Counted from the stretch's first letter, positions 8,870 to 18,403 are shown. The stretch: DNA of 64,000 nt from Bifidobacterium sp. ESL0763 (GCF_029433395.1 NZ_JAQTHW010000002.1:682001-746000), one strand, 5' to 3'. Program-made: numbers and translations. Notes: generated from the letters alone by a model not told the origin.

Positions 8870-9023
8870 ATCCGTTGGGCCGGTACCCGAATGGATCGGA
8901 TACCGGCCCGCGGCATTTGAAGCGGGACGATCCAAATACGCCCCTGCCGGTTTCGACACCATCCGGTCAAAAGCTTTTGCGCGCCTTCATGGTCCGGATG
9001 GGTAACGTTGCCGTTTCCGACTT
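8870..9023. repeat. Structured intergenic repeat, copy A
   Basis: This stretch of about 150 bp is similar to the reverse complement of 63476-63627; ATGGTCCGGATGGGTAAC (8989-9006) is identical in both. It starts with a hairpin: GGGCCGGTA (8877-8885) pairs with TACCGGCCC (8901-8909). In the other copy the stem reads GGGCCGGCAT/ATGCCGGCCC, a paired change. A second inverted pair, ACCATCCGG and CCGGATGGGT, flanks the palindrome AAAAGCTTTT. No protein is supported. It could be a structured RNA or a small non-autonomous mobile element. Confidence 0.7.
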
Positions 9024-9225
9024 GCTTCAACCATACCGTAACTTTTGGGATAATGTCTGATTCAGATAACAATATTTTCGCTGGACGTTTGTTCTATGAG
9101 CCAGATGACGGGCGGGCGCGAAGGGCGGCGTGTCGCGCTTGGGGCCATCCACTCCTCTTGATAATCTTCTATTCGGTGCATGGCAGTATTGCCGGCCTAT
9201 GATTGGTTGAAAGGCGAAGACGGAG

Positions 9226-12189
9226 TTGGTGTTGCGGCGGTCAGGGCAGGCAGACGAGAGCCATGGGAATTCACAGGCCTCGGACGGTGATGCCAAGGAA
9301 ACGGTATCCAAGGGCACAAGCGTGAACCGGGGCGGCAAGGGCACGGCGCCTTCCCGCAAATCCGGTTCCGGCAAAGGCAAGGCCAGCGCCAACAAGGGCA
9401 CGTCGCATCGTTCCGGGAACAAGAAGGCATCCGGCAAGTCCGAGGACGGACAGGCCAAGAAGCGGGACGCTTCGGACCATAAGAGCGCCAAATCCGAGAC
9501 CAAGCCGCACGGCGATGCGAAGAACTCGCAGGGCAAGACGTCGAAACGATCGAACCAAGACGCGTCGAATCGTACTTCGAGGCGCAAGAAGCAGTCGAAG
9601 GCCGCCAAGCCGACCACCAAGGCTGGCACGTCGACCGCGAAGGGTGACAAGGCCGCGAAGTCTGCGGATTCCAAACAGTCGGCCAAGAAGACCGTCAAGA
9701 CGGCGAAAAACCAGCAGTCGGCCAAGAAGCAGACCGCAAAAGCTGTGAAGTCTGGGAAACCTGCGCAGGCGAAGCAGGCCGCTAAGTCTGCGAAGCCTGC
9801 TGTGCAAACGAATCAAAACACGAAGTCTGCGGAAGCCACCCAAGCGCAGCAATCCACGAAGTCGGCGTCGAAGCGTCATCGCGCCAAGATGAAGGCGCAG
9901 CCGAAGCCCGCGTTGCCTCCCAAGCATCCGGACAAGGCCCGGAAGCCTGCATTGCCTCCGCGCACGTCGAAGGCAGCGAAACCGGCATTGCCTCCCAAGC
10001 CCGCGAAATCGGCGGAACAGACGAAATCGGAATCGAGCGCGCCGGCCGTCGTGTGGCACAGGCTCTATCCTTCGGATTCCGGGGAAACGTCGGACTCGGC
10101 AGTGGCCGACCAGACGCAGCAAACCCGGAAGGACCGGGAATCCCAAGGACATAGGAAGTCGTCGAACGCCGGTGGGTCTTCGGCGTCTTCCGCATTGCAG
10201 AAGCCGTCTCCGGCAAAGGCGGCCGAACCAGCAACCGGGTCCGCAGCGGTTTCGGCATCCGCCTCGGTCTCCGCCCCGCGCCACGTCGACGCCATCGACG
10301 GCCTGCGCGCCCTGGCGATCATCGGCGTGGTGGCCTACCATGCGCGCCCGTCGCTGCTGAGCGGCGGCTTCCTCGGCGTCACCCTCTTCTTCGTCATCTC
10401 CGGCTTCCTGATCACCGCCAGCGTCGAGCGTCGCTTCGCCTCCGCACGCGGGTTCGGCTTCTGGAGCTACCTCTTCAGCAAGGTCAAGCGCCTGGCGATC
10501 CCGGTCTTCGCGCTGATGGTCCTGGTCGTGCCGGTCACCTACGCCGTCTCGCCGGGCCTGCTGCCCAAGGTGCACGCCGACGCGCTGCCCAGCGTGCTCT
10601 ACGCCAGCAACTGGGTCTACATCTTCCGCAAAGTCCCGTATTTCGCGGCCGCGGGCCTGCCGTCGCCATTGACGCACCTGTGGTTCCTCGCCGTGACCAT
10701 GCAGTTCTACCTGCTGTGGATCTTCGCACTGTGGCTGATGCACCGCCTGCACTTCCGCCGAGGCCTGAAATTCACTGTCAGCCTCGTTCTGGCCATCGCC
10801 TCGAGCGCGGCCATGGTCCTGCTCTACGCGTCCACCGGCGACGTCTCCCGCGTCTATTACGGCCTGGACACCCGCTTCTCGGAGCTGATGATCGGCGCGA
10901 TGCTCGCGTTCCTGGTCGCCAACCGCCGGTCGGATGGCACCACGGATGCCGCTTCGACCATCGCCTCGACCGAGGCATCAGCGGCCCAACCGTCCCAGAA
11001 CCGCACCGGCTCGATACTGCGCGCCCTGGCCGGCCTGTGCCTGCTCGCCGCGACCGTGGCGCTCTACGTCTTCGCCGACGGCAACGACACCCTGCTCTAC
11101 CGCGGCGGCTACCAGCTTGTGGCGCTCATGATGGCGTTGCTGCTCTTCGTGGTGCTCGACACCCGCAACTGGTGCTCGAAGGTGCTCGGCTCGCGCGTGC
11201 TGCGCTACATCGGCTCCCGCTCGTTCTCGATCTACCTGGTCCACTATCCGCTGCTCGAGTTCATGAACCCCGCGATCCGCACCTCCAAGCCCGCATGGTG
11301 GGAGCTCGTGGCGCAGATGCTGGTGGTCTGGCTCGTCGCCGAGGCGTTCTACTGGCTGGTGGAGGCGCTGCGGCCCACGGCCAGGCGCAAGCCCGGCCCG
11401 TTCGGCGAGGTGAGGATCGCCTCCAAGACCATCGCCGCACTGGGCGTGGTGGTCACGCTGGTGGTCGCGTTCGCGCCGTGCAACTGGACCGCCGTGGCCC
11501 AGCAGCGCTCGACCGACCTGCGTCGCGAGTTCCTGACCGTCGGCAACGCCACCGGCGTCGGGGGAGCGATGAAAAGCGACGTGCTGGCGCTACGCCGCGA
11601 CCCCGTGCCCAAGCCCTCGCGCAACCTGCCGCCCAAGCTGGTGCCGAAGGCCGCCAAGGTGCCCAAGAACCTCGACGCCTCGCACTGGACCTACGACGCG
11701 GCCAGCGGCACCTGCACCGCGGATCCGCTCATCATCAGCGATTCGGTGGAGATGGGCGCCCACGACTACGTGCAGGACCACATCCCCGCCGCCTTTCAGG
11801 ACAACCTCGTCGGCCGTCCCTTCGGCGCCGGATTGGGCCTCTACCAGCAGCATCTGGGCGAGGGCCACAACGGCGTGCTCATCATGGCGCTGGGCACCAA
11901 CGGGCCCATCAACAGCCCGCAGGAGATCGAGGACGTCATCAAGGCCGCCAACGGCAGGCCCGTCTACTTCACCACCGTGCGTGCGCCCGTGGCCTGGCAG
12001 GACAGCAACAACGCCATCCTGCGCTCCGTGGTTGCCAAGCACAAGAACGTGGGTCTGCTCGACTGGTACACGTTGAGCAACGGCCATGCCGAATATTTCT
12101 ACGACGACGGCACGCACCTCACCCCGGGCGAGGGCGGCGGACGCGAGGCCTACGGCATCATGGTGCGCCAGGCCCTGTGCGGACAGTGA
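9226..12189 (+). CDS. OatA-like membrane acyltransferase with SGNH domain
   Basis: This is a predicted O-acetyltransferase of cell-wall or extracellular polysaccharide. Three parts are visible. Residues 1 to about 350 are disordered and dominated by Lys, Ala, Ser and Pro (for example SAKKTVKTAKNQQSAKKQ). The acyltransferase-3 domain starts near 353 with HVDAIDGLRALAIIGVVAYH and continues through about ten membrane helices. An SGNH-type esterase/transferase domain follows, with ISDSVEMG near 835, ALGTNG in the middle and the catalytic DGTHLTPGEG near 961. The start is taken as TTG 9226, after AAAGG; later starts are possible because the tail is not conserved. It appears to be monocistronic. 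The basic tail should lie in the cytoplasm, where it could bind nucleic acid or acidic lipid; this is inference. Confidence 0.82.
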   Translation: MVLRRSGQADESHGNSQASDGDAKETVSKGTSVNRGGKGTAPSRKSGSGKGKASANKGTSHRSGNKKASGKSEDGQAKKRDASDHKSAKSETKPHGDAKNSQGKTSKRSNQDASNRTSRRKKQSKAAKPTTKAGTSTAKGDKAAKSADSKQSAKKTVKTAKNQQSAKKQTAKAVKSGKPAQAKQAAKSAKPAVQTNQNTKSAEATQAQQSTKSASKRHRAKMKAQPKPALPPKHPDKARKPALPPRTSKAAKPALPPKPAKSAEQTKSESSAPAVVWHRLYPSDSGETSDSAVADQTQQTRKDRESQGHRKSSNAGGSSASSALQKPSPAKAAEPATGSAAVSASASVSAPRHVDAIDGLRALAIIGVVAYHARPSLLSGGFLGVTLFFVISGFLITASVERRFASARGFGFWSYLFSKVKRLAIPVFALMVLVVPVTYAVSPGLLPKVHADALPSVLYASNWVYIFRKVPYFAAAGLPSPLTHLWFLAVTMQFYLLWIFALWLMHRLHFRRGLKFTVSLVLAIASSAAMVLLYASTGDVSRVYYGLDTRFSELMIGAMLAFLVANRRSDGTTDAASTIASTEASAAQPSQNRTGSILRALAGLCLLAATVALYVFADGNDTLLYRGGYQLVALMMALLLFVVLDTRNWCSKVLGSRVLRYIGSRSFSIYLVHYPLLEFMNPAIRTSKPAWWELVAQMLVVWLVAEAFYWLVEALRPTARRKPGPFGEVRIASKTIAALGVVVTLVVAFAPCNWTAVAQQRSTDLRREFLTVGNATGVGGAMKSDVLALRRDPVPKPSRNLPPKLVPKAAKVPKNLDASHWTYDAASGTCTADPLIISDSVEMGAHDYVQDHIPAAFQDNLVGRPFGAGLGLYQQHLGEGHNGVLIMALGTNGPINSPQEIEDVIKAANGRPVYFTTVRAPVAWQDSNNAILRSVVAKHKNVGLLDWYTLSNGHAEYFYDDGTHLTPGEGGGREAYGIMVRQALCGQ

Positions 12190-12250
12190 GGCGATCGGGC
12201 GGGCATGACTGGTTTCTGATCGGAATTCGGCCGGTTCCAGCCCGAACCGT

Positions 12251-12940
12251 TCAGACGCAGCGGAAACAGCCGACGCAGTGGTCGTTGACCATGCCGATCG
12301 ACTGCATGTAGGCGTAGATGATCGTGGGGCCGACGAATTTGAAGCCGTCGGCCTTCATCGCCTTGCTCATCGCCTCGGCCTGCGGCGTGGTCACCGGCAC
12401 GTCGGCCCATTGCTTGGGCCGGTTGGTCTTCGGCCCGTCCGGCGCGAACCGCCAGATATAGTCGGCGAACGGCATATCCAATTCCAGCACCACCTGCGCG
12501 TTGTGGATGATGGCCTCGATCTTGCGGCGGTTGCGGATGATCGCCTTGTTCTCCAGCAGTTCCGGAATCTCCGGGGTCATCGCGGCCACCCGCTCGACGT
12601 CGAAGCCGTGGAAGGCCTCGTCGAGGCTGGCGCGTTTGTTGAGCACCGTGTTCCAGGAGAGCCCGGCCTGCATCGCCTCCAACCCGAGCTGTTCGAACAG
12701 CTGTTGGGAGTCGTGGCAGGGCACGCCCCATTCGTGGTCGTGGTAGTAGGCCATCAGCGGCGAGATCGCCTCGAGCGGCCAGCAGCGCGGGAGGCTGCGG
12801 TCGATGTCTGGCGTCTGCGCGGCTGCCGGTTCGTTCGTCAAGGCGTTGCCCGCATCGGATCTGATGACATCGTTGTTTGGCGTATGGGCCTTGTCGATTG
12901 TGGCGGTTTGTCTGGTCTTTTTCTTGGTGTTCTTATTCAT
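12251..12940 (-). CDS. tag: DNA-3-methyladenine glycosylase I
   Basis: This repair enzyme removes 3-methyladenine from alkylated DNA. The conserved core begins around RCWPLEAISPLMAYYHDHEW and includes ESAGLSW-like LEAMQAGLSWNTVLNKR. The zinc-site residues are visible as YHDHEW near the start and NDHCVGCF at the C-terminus. The ATG at 12940 gives 229 residues; about 40 N-terminal residues before the domain are low-complexity. A longer frame reaches 13108, but only by reading through the repeat that precedes the next gene. Confidence 0.9.
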   Translation of the reverse strand: MNKNTKKKTRQTATIDKAHTPNNDVIRSDAGNALTNEPAAAQTPDIDRSLPRCWPLEAISPLMAYYHDHEWGVPCHDSQQLFEQLGLEAMQAGLSWNTVLNKRASLDEAFHGFDVERVAAMTPEIPELLENKAIIRNRRKIEAIIHNAQVVLELDMPFADYIWRFAPDGPKTNRPKQWADVPVTTPQAEAMSKAMKADGFKFVGPTIIYAYMQSIGMVNDHCVGCFRCV

Positions 12941-13014
12941 TACCAACCAATATAGGCGGTGATGAAGCCTTCTTCGTTTTCTCTTTAATCTGACTGACGA
13001 CATCGCGACATGCC

Positions 13015-13078
13015 GCGACACGCCCGGAATGTGGATAACCCCAACCGTTCGACCACATAAGCCCGTTCCGCTGGATTC
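13015..13078. repeat. DnaA-box-containing repeat, copy 2
   Basis: Bases 13028-13057 are identical to 191-220, and the flanks (GCGACACGCC on the left, CCGTT-CCGCT on the right) are also similar. TGTGGATAA at 13030-13038 is a consensus DnaA box in reverse orientation. The copy lies between the divergent tag and M23 peptidase genes and outside both chosen coding regions. Confidence 0.8.
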
Positions 13079-13136
13079 CGCACCCTCGCCGTCGCAGGAT
13101 GGAAGCATCAGGTCGATACCAGAGAAAGGAGATGGG

Positions 13137-13922
13137 ATGAACGATGTCGAGGAGCGCAGGAGATGGAGGGCCAGGCGCTGGCGCGAGCGACAATGGCTGA
13201 GGCGATGGAGTCAGATGACGGCCGTCATGCTCGCGGCCGTCCTCGCCTTCGCGCTGTTGCTGGTCGAGGTGGGCGCCGATGCCGGAGCCGAGGCGATGCC
13301 GGCTGTTGGTATGGATGCCGTGGCGAATCCAATCGGATCAAACCGGTATCCGGCGCTGACCACGCAAGCCGTACTGACGGAAAGCGCCGTTGATGGCTCA
13401 GGAGCGATTGCCGATGATGGGCAAGTGCATGATGCCCGCGAACCATGCGTGGACGGGACGGCGCTGGCTCCGGGCGTGACGCCGGCGGCGACGACGGGGG
13501 AGGCGGACTGCAAGGCGCAGTTCTTCTGGCCGGTCCATCCGGCCGTGGTCATCAGACGTTTCGACGCGCCGGCGAACCGCTGGGGGCCGGGCCATCGCGG
13601 GGTCGACCTCGCCGCGCCCGAAGGCACGCCATTGACGGCGCCGACCAGTGGCATCATCAGCTTCGTCGGACTGGTGGCGGAAAAATCGGTGGTCAGCATC
13701 CGCCACGGCCGGCTCACGCTCACCTTCGAGCCGGCGCAGACGGTGTTGCCGCCCGGCACCCCGTTGGTCAAGGGCGCGCCGTTCGCCACCGTGGCCGGCA
13801 TATCCGACCATTGCACCGCCATCTGCGTGCATTGGGGCGTCAAGGACTCCAGAAGGAACTACACCGATCCGGCCCACAAGGTACGCAAGGAGAAGATCGT
13901 GCTCAAGGAGCTCGATCCGTGA
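13137..13922 (+). CDS. M23-family (LytM-like) peptidase, exported
   Basis: This is a predicted cell-wall endopeptidase or amidase activator. The ATG at 13137 follows GAGAAAGGAG, giving 261 residues. A short Arg-rich start is followed by one hydrophobic segment near residues 22-42, a signal anchor. The LytM fold starts near residue 150 with GHRGVDLAAPEGTPL, which supplies the HxxxD metal motif. The usual HxH near the end reads C-V-H (AICVHWGVK), so one active-site His is missing and catalysis is uncertain; degenerate LytM proteins can be regulators. The upstream region carries the DnaA-box repeat. Confidence 0.85.
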   Translation: MNDVEERRRWRARRWRERQWLRRWSQMTAVMLAAVLAFALLLVEVGADAGAEAMPAVGMDAVANPIGSNRYPALTTQAVLTESAVDGSGAIADDGQVHDAREPCVDGTALAPGVTPAATTGEADCKAQFFWPVHPAVVIRRFDAPANRWGPGHRGVDLAAPEGTPLTAPTSGIISFVGLVAEKSVVSIRHGRLTLTFEPAQTVLPPGTPLVKGAPFATVAGISDHCTAICVHWGVKDSRRNYTDPAHKVRKEKIVLKELDP

Positions 13923-13930
13923 CGCCCGGC

Positions 13931-15712
13931 TCAGATGCCGGCGTCGGCCATGGAGATGTAACCAGGCTCGATCAGCTGCGCCTTCAGGTTGTCGGCGCTC
14001 ACGGGCACCAGCCCCTCGCTGATCATCGGCACGGAGGAGCCTTTCGCGCCCTGCTGCCTGCCGACGAACGCGTAGTCGGTGAAGGAACGCCCCGCGCCCA
14101 TGCGCGTGAGCACCTTGGCGATGTCCTCGCAGAGCGCCTGGCTGTTCTCCATGCCGGTCATCCACTGCTTGCCGTCGACGATATGGCCGATCATGTCGAG
14201 GTAGGCGCCGTAGCCGGTGACGATGGGCCAGGCCATGGCGGCCTTGTTCGGCTGCTTGCCGGACTGCGCTTCGGCCTGTGCGTCCGTCGAACCGTTGTCG
14301 CCACCGTTCTGGGAATCGTCCTTGCTCTTGGGGCTCGGCACCGCGAGGCGGTCGATGTCCTGGTGGCCGGTGATGCTGCCGACGATGCCGGAGACGCTGA
14401 TCTCGGGATTGATGTCGGCGGAGGTGCCGGTGTATTTGAGGTTGCCCAGCTCCTCGACCACACCGGAGCTGACGAAGTCGTTCATGGCGATGATGCCGTC
14501 GATGTGGCGGGGCGCGGAACCCTCGGAGCCGTCTGTCAGGCGCTTGTCGAGCGCGTCCCTGATCTCGCTGGTCTTGCCGGCCTGGAAGGTCAGCTTGCGC
14601 CAGTCGTCCTTCGTGGTGCCCTTGCCGATCAGCCCGGAGGGACTCACCGCCTTGCCCTCCTTGAAGTAGGGGCCGAGTGCGTTCCAGATGCCCGCGAAGG
14701 CCTGCCTGGCGAACTGCGTGTCGGATCCCGCGGCCTCCTCGCCGCCCTTGGCGTCGTCACTGCCCGGGTTGACCGGCAAGAGCACCTCGATGTCCTTGGG
14801 ATGGTTGCTGGTCGCCTTGTCCAGCGCGAGCTTGCTGATGAGCTGCTGGGCCTGCAGGGCGCCGATCTGCTCGGGCGTCGACATCTGCACGTAGGCGTCG
14901 GGGGTGAAGCCGGCGATCGGGTCGGCGAGCACCAAGACATGAGCCCCGGCCTTGCGCGCCAGCTTCAGCGCCTTCACCAGGCGTTTGCCGTCCGCGGTCG
15001 TCTTGGCGTTTTTGCCGCCATTGCCACCGTTGCCGGACTCGGAGCCGTTGCCATTGGAAGCTTGTCCGTTCGTGGTCTGCTGCTCGCCGTTGGCTTGGTC
15101 GCCGGGATTCTGCCCGTCCGCAGGCTGTTGTCCGCCAGCGGCCTGTCCGTCGGCCGGCCGCCCGTTCGGCGATTGCTGCCCGTCGGCCGGCTGTTGCGCG
15201 TTGGGATCCTGCGCATCGGAGCCCTGAGCGTCGGTCGTCTCGTCGGCGGGTGTGGTGACGTAGTCGCCGTACTGCCGCAGGTCGCCGTCGGCTCCCATCA
15301 CCGGCGCCACGATCAGGAAGGTGTGCCGGTTCTGGCTGGCGGTGGACGAGGAGAGGCGGTTGACCACATAGTCCTGCACGTCCTTGCCCATCTGCGTGGC
15401 GTCGCCGTCGCTTTTGGTGGTGATATTGCCACGCGTGAACCCGGACTTCACCAGCTGCTTGGTCAGGCGCGGGGTGAACTTCGTCCACTTGTTCAGCGGC
15501 GTGTGCTGGGAGATGGAGAAGCCGTCCTTGGGCGTGAAGATGGCGATCTTGGAGGCGGCGACCTGTTTGGAGGTGGCGCCGCCGTCCGCGCCCGTCGAGG
15601 GAGCCGCGCCCTGGCCGGCGGAGCCCGAGCACGCCGAAAGCCCGAGGGCCAGCGCCACACAGGTCAGAAGCGTCGTCACACGGGTGAATCGGTGCAGGTC
15701 TCGCGCCTTCAT
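13931..15712 (-). CDS. Substrate-binding-protein-like lipoprotein
   Basis: This is a predicted extracytoplasmic lipoprotein. A signal peptide ends in the lipobox LGLSAC near residue 28. Two alpha/beta segments resembling periplasmic sugar-binding proteins can be seen (KIAIFTPKD, then AHVLVLADPIAG, then GIIAMNDFVSSGVVEEL). They are interrupted at about residues 155-230 by a low-complexity insertion rich in Gln, Asn, Gly and Asp (QQPADGQ-type units). The ATG at 15712 follows AAGGATGG; an upstream ATG at 15754 is less likely. No permease or ATPase gene is adjacent, so it may serve a transporter encoded elsewhere or act as a sensor. The ligand is unknown. Confidence 0.75.
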   Translation of the reverse strand: MKARDLHRFTRVTTLLTCVALALGLSACSGSAGQGAAPSTGADGGATSKQVAASKIAIFTPKDGFSISQHTPLNKWTKFTPRLTKQLVKSGFTRGNITTKSDGDATQMGKDVQDYVVNRLSSSTASQNRHTFLIVAPVMGADGDLRQYGDYVTTPADETTDAQGSDAQDPNAQQPADGQQSPNGRPADGQAAGGQQPADGQNPGDQANGEQQTTNGQASNGNGSESGNGGNGGKNAKTTADGKRLVKALKLARKAGAHVLVLADPIAGFTPDAYVQMSTPEQIGALQAQQLISKLALDKATSNHPKDIEVLLPVNPGSDDAKGGEEAAGSDTQFARQAFAGIWNALGPYFKEGKAVSPSGLIGKGTTKDDWRKLTFQAGKTSEIRDALDKRLTDGSEGSAPRHIDGIIAMNDFVSSGVVEELGNLKYTGTSADINPEISVSGIVGSITGHQDIDRLAVPSPKSKDDSQNGGDNGSTDAQAEAQSGKQPNKAAMAWPIVTGYGAYLDMIGHIVDGKQWMTGMENSQALCEDIAKVLTRMGAGRSFTDYAFVGRQQGAKGSSVPMISEGLVPVSADNLKAQLIEPGYISMADAGI

Positions 15713-15793
15713 GGGACCATCCTTCTTAGCAGATGCAAAATCGACATAGCCCATACTAGACCGTGCCGGATAAGAGGGGAGCCGCCGGCCCGC

Positions 15794-17011
15794 TCACCGT
15801 GCCATGGCGCGCCGCAGGCCGTCCTCGAGGGCGTCCATGAACTCTTCGGTGTCGAGCCACGGCTGCTCCGGGCCCACCAGGATCGCCAGGTCCTTGGTCA
15901 TCCTGCCACCCTCGACGGTCTCGATGACGACCCGCTCCAGGGTGCGGGCGAAATCGTCGACCTCCGGCGTCCCGTCGAGCTTGGCGCGCTGCTTGAGGGC
16001 GCCGGTCCATGCGTAGATCGAGGCGATGGGGTTCGTGGAGGTCTTCTCGCCCTTCTGCCAACGGCGGTAGTGGCGGGTGACGGTGCCGTGCGCGGCCTCG
16101 GCCTCCACGGTTTTCCCGTCGGGCGTCATCAGCACCGAGGTCATCAGCCCCAGAGAGCCGAAGCCCTGCGCCACGGAGTCGGACTGCACGTCGCCGTCGT
16201 AGTTCTTGCAGGCCCACACGTAGCCGCCGTGCCACTTCATCGAGCTGGCCACCATGTCGTCGATGAGCCGGTGCTGGTAGGTGAGCCCCTCGGCCTCGAA
16301 GCGCTGTTGGTATTCGGTCTCGTAGACTTCGGCGAAGATGTCCTTGAAACGCCCGTCATAGGCCTTCAGGATCGTATTCTTGGTCGACAGGTAGACGGGG
16401 TAGTGGCGCAGCAGCCCGTAGTTGAAGCACGCCCGCGCGAAGCCGCGGATCGAGTCGTCGAGGTTGTACTGCACCTGGGCCACGCCGGCGCCGGGATAGT
16501 CGTAGACCACGCGTTCCACCGGCTCGCCGCCGTCGGCCGGGGCGAAGGTGACGGTCAGCCGACCGGGCCTGTCGACCTTGAAATCGGTGGCCTTGTACTG
16601 GTCGCCGAAGGCGTGGCGGGCGACGATGATCGGCTTGCTCCAGCCGGGCACCAGGCGCGGGATGTTGGAGATGACGATGGGCTCGCGGAAGATCGTGCCG
16701 CCGAGGATGTTGCGGATGGTGCCGTTGGGCGACTTCCACATCTTCTTCAGCCCGAATTCCTCGACCCTTGCCTCGTCGGGGGTGATGGTGGCGCATTTGA
16801 CGCCCACATGGTGCCGTTTGATCGCGTTGGCCGCGTCGATGGTGACCTGGTCGTCGGTGGCGTCGCGGTTCTCGATGCCGAGGTCGTAGTAGTCGAGGTC
16901 GATGTCGAGGAAGGGCAGGATGAGCCGGTCCTTGATCTGCTTCCAGATCACCCTCGTCATCTCGTCGCCGTCCAGCTCCGCCACGGTTCCCTCGACCTTG
17001 ATCCTGCCCAT
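15794..17011 (-). CDS. icd: NADP-dependent isocitrate dehydrogenase
   Basis: It oxidises isocitrate to 2-oxoglutarate with NADP+, supplying carbon skeleton for glutamate. The protein has 405 residues and is the homodimeric eukaryote-like type. Visible motifs include [17 protein letters not shown] at the start, [13 protein letters not shown] (substrate binding), [20 protein letters not shown] (catalytic Lys/Asp region) and [12 protein letters not shown]. The ATG at 17011 follows GAAGGAGAG. It is monocistronic and divergent from guaB3. Confidence 0.95.
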   Translation of the reverse strand: MGRIKVEGTVAELDGDEMTRVIWKQIKDRLILPFLDIDLDYYDLGIENRDATDDQVTIDAANAIKRHHVGVKCATITPDEARVEEFGLKKMWKSPNGTIRNILGGTIFREPIVISNIPRLVPGWSKPIIVARHAFGDQYKATDFKVDRPGRLTVTFAPADGGEPVERVVYDYPGAGVAQVQYNLDDSIRGFARACFNYGLLRHYPVYLSTKNTILKAYDGRFKDIFAEVYETEYQQRFEAEGLTYQHRLIDDMVASSMKWHGGYVWACKNYDGDVQSDSVAQGFGSLGLMTSVLMTPDGKTVEAEAAHGTVTRHYRRWQKGEKTSTNPIASIYAWTGALKQRAKLDGTPEVDDFARTLERVVIETVEGGRMTKDLAILVGPEQPWLDTEEFMDALEDGLRRAMAR

Positions 17012-17218
17012 GCCTGCTCTCCTTCGCTTCGTGCGGACCGGACGGCGCGTCGTGCCTTTGGCCAGGCCTCCCGGTCCGGCGCGATCGCCCATCCATTTCG
17101 TTCGCAGCCATTGTTACTCGATTTTGTTACGGGCACCGCAGGTGCTCACACTTCGGAACGTCCGGTGGCGCGCGGCCCGAAGTGTCGTCCGTCACACGCG
17201 AGCATTAGTCTGGAAACC

Positions 17219-18340
17219 ATGACTCAGGAAATTGAAATCGGTTTGGGCAAGAAGGGCCGTCTGGCCTATTCGCTGGACGACATCGCCATCGTGCCCTCAC
17301 GCCGCACCAGGGATCCGAAGGATGTATCCACCGCCTGGCAGATCGATGCCTACCAGTTCGACGTGCCCGTCATCGGCGCGCCCATGGACTCGGTCACCAG
17401 CCCCGCCACGGCCATCGCCATGGGCAAGCTGGGCGCGCTGGGCGTGCTCGACCTCGAGGGCCTCTGGACCCGCTACGACGATCCGCAGCCCCTGCTCGAC
17501 GAGATTGCCACGCTCGACGGCGCCAAGGCCACCGAGCGCCTCCAGGAGATCTACAACGAGCCCATCAAGCCCGAGCTGATCGCCAAGCGCTTGCACGAGA
17601 TCCGCGACGCCGGCGTCACCGTCGCCGCCTCGCTTTCCCCGCAGCGCACGCAGGAGTTCTCCGCCGATGTCATCAAGGCCGGCGTCGACCTCTTCGTAAT
17701 CCGCGGCACCGCTGTCTCCGCCGAGCACGTCTCGCAGGACCACGAGCCGCTCAACCTCAAGAAATTCATCTACGACCTCGACGTGCCGGTCATCGTCGGC
17801 GGCGCCGCCAGCTACACCGCTGCCCTGCACCTGATGCGCACGGGCGCCGCGGGCGTCCTGGTTGGCTTCGGCGGGGGAGCGGTCTCCGCAACCCGCGCCA
17901 CCATCGGCGTGCACGCGCCGCTGGCCACCGCCATCTCGGACGTGGCCGAGGCACGCCGCGACTACATGGACGAGTCCGGCGGCCGCTACGTGCAGATCAT
18001 CGCCGACGGCGGCATGGGCACCTCGGGCGCCTTCGTCAAGGCGATGGCCATGGGCGCCGACGCCGTCATGCTCGGCACCCCGCTGGCACGCGCCACCGAG
18101 GCTCCCGGCAAGGGCATGCACTGGGGCGCCGAGGCGCGCCATCCCTCCCTGCCGCGCGGCCTGCGCACCAACGTGGGCACCCTCGCGCCGCTCGAGCAGA
18201 TCCTGTTCGGGCCCAGCCACCGTGCCGACGGCACCGAGAACTTCATCGGTGCGCTGCGTCGAGCCATGGCCAGCGCCGGCTACGTCGACCTGAAGAGCTT
18301 CCAGCATTGCGACGTCGTCGTGGCGCCGCAGCGGGGCTAG
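17219..18340 (+). CDS. guaB3: GuaB3-family IMP dehydrogenase-related protein
   Basis: This is a TIM-barrel protein of the IMP dehydrogenase/GMP reductase superfamily, of the type called GuaB3 in Actinobacteria. The 373 residues contain no CBS pair. APMDSVTSPATAIAMGKLGA and MDESGGRYVQIIADGGMG are visible. The loop that carries the catalytic Cys in true IMP dehydrogenases reads GGGAVSATRATIG (about residues 214-226), with no Cys, so IMP dehydrogenase activity is doubtful. No Shine-Dalgarno precedes the ATG. Instead TAGTCT ends 9 bp before it, suggesting a leaderless transcript. The frame is open far upstream, but that part is not supported as coding. Confidence 0.88.
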   Translation: MTQEIEIGLGKKGRLAYSLDDIAIVPSRRTRDPKDVSTAWQIDAYQFDVPVIGAPMDSVTSPATAIAMGKLGALGVLDLEGLWTRYDDPQPLLDEIATLDGAKATERLQEIYNEPIKPELIAKRLHEIRDAGVTVAASLSPQRTQEFSADVIKAGVDLFVIRGTAVSAEHVSQDHEPLNLKKFIYDLDVPVIVGGAASYTAALHLMRTGAAGVLVGFGGGAVSATRATIGVHAPLATAISDVAEARRDYMDESGGRYVQIIADGGMGTSGAFVKAMAMGADAVMLGTPLARATEAPGKGMHWGAEARHPSLPRGLRTNVGTLAPLEQILFGPSHRADGTENFIGALRRAMASAGYVDLKSFQHCDVVVAPQRG

Positions 18341-18361
18341 TCCCGGCCTGCCGAAACGTCC

Positions 18362-18403
18362 GCGTGGCCCGTCGCCTCTCACCAGGCGGCGGGCCACGCT
18401 TTC
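18362..18403 (+). terminator. Terminator after guaB3
   Basis: GCGTGGCCCGTCGCC (18362-18376) pairs with GGCGGCGGGCCACGC (18385-18399) with one G-T pair, followed by TTTCG. Confidence 0.8.

Noticed and set aside
13445..17218. Long plus-strand extension upstream of guaB3
   Set aside because: It crosses two complete minus-strand genes (lipoprotein and icd). guaB3 has its own start at 17219.
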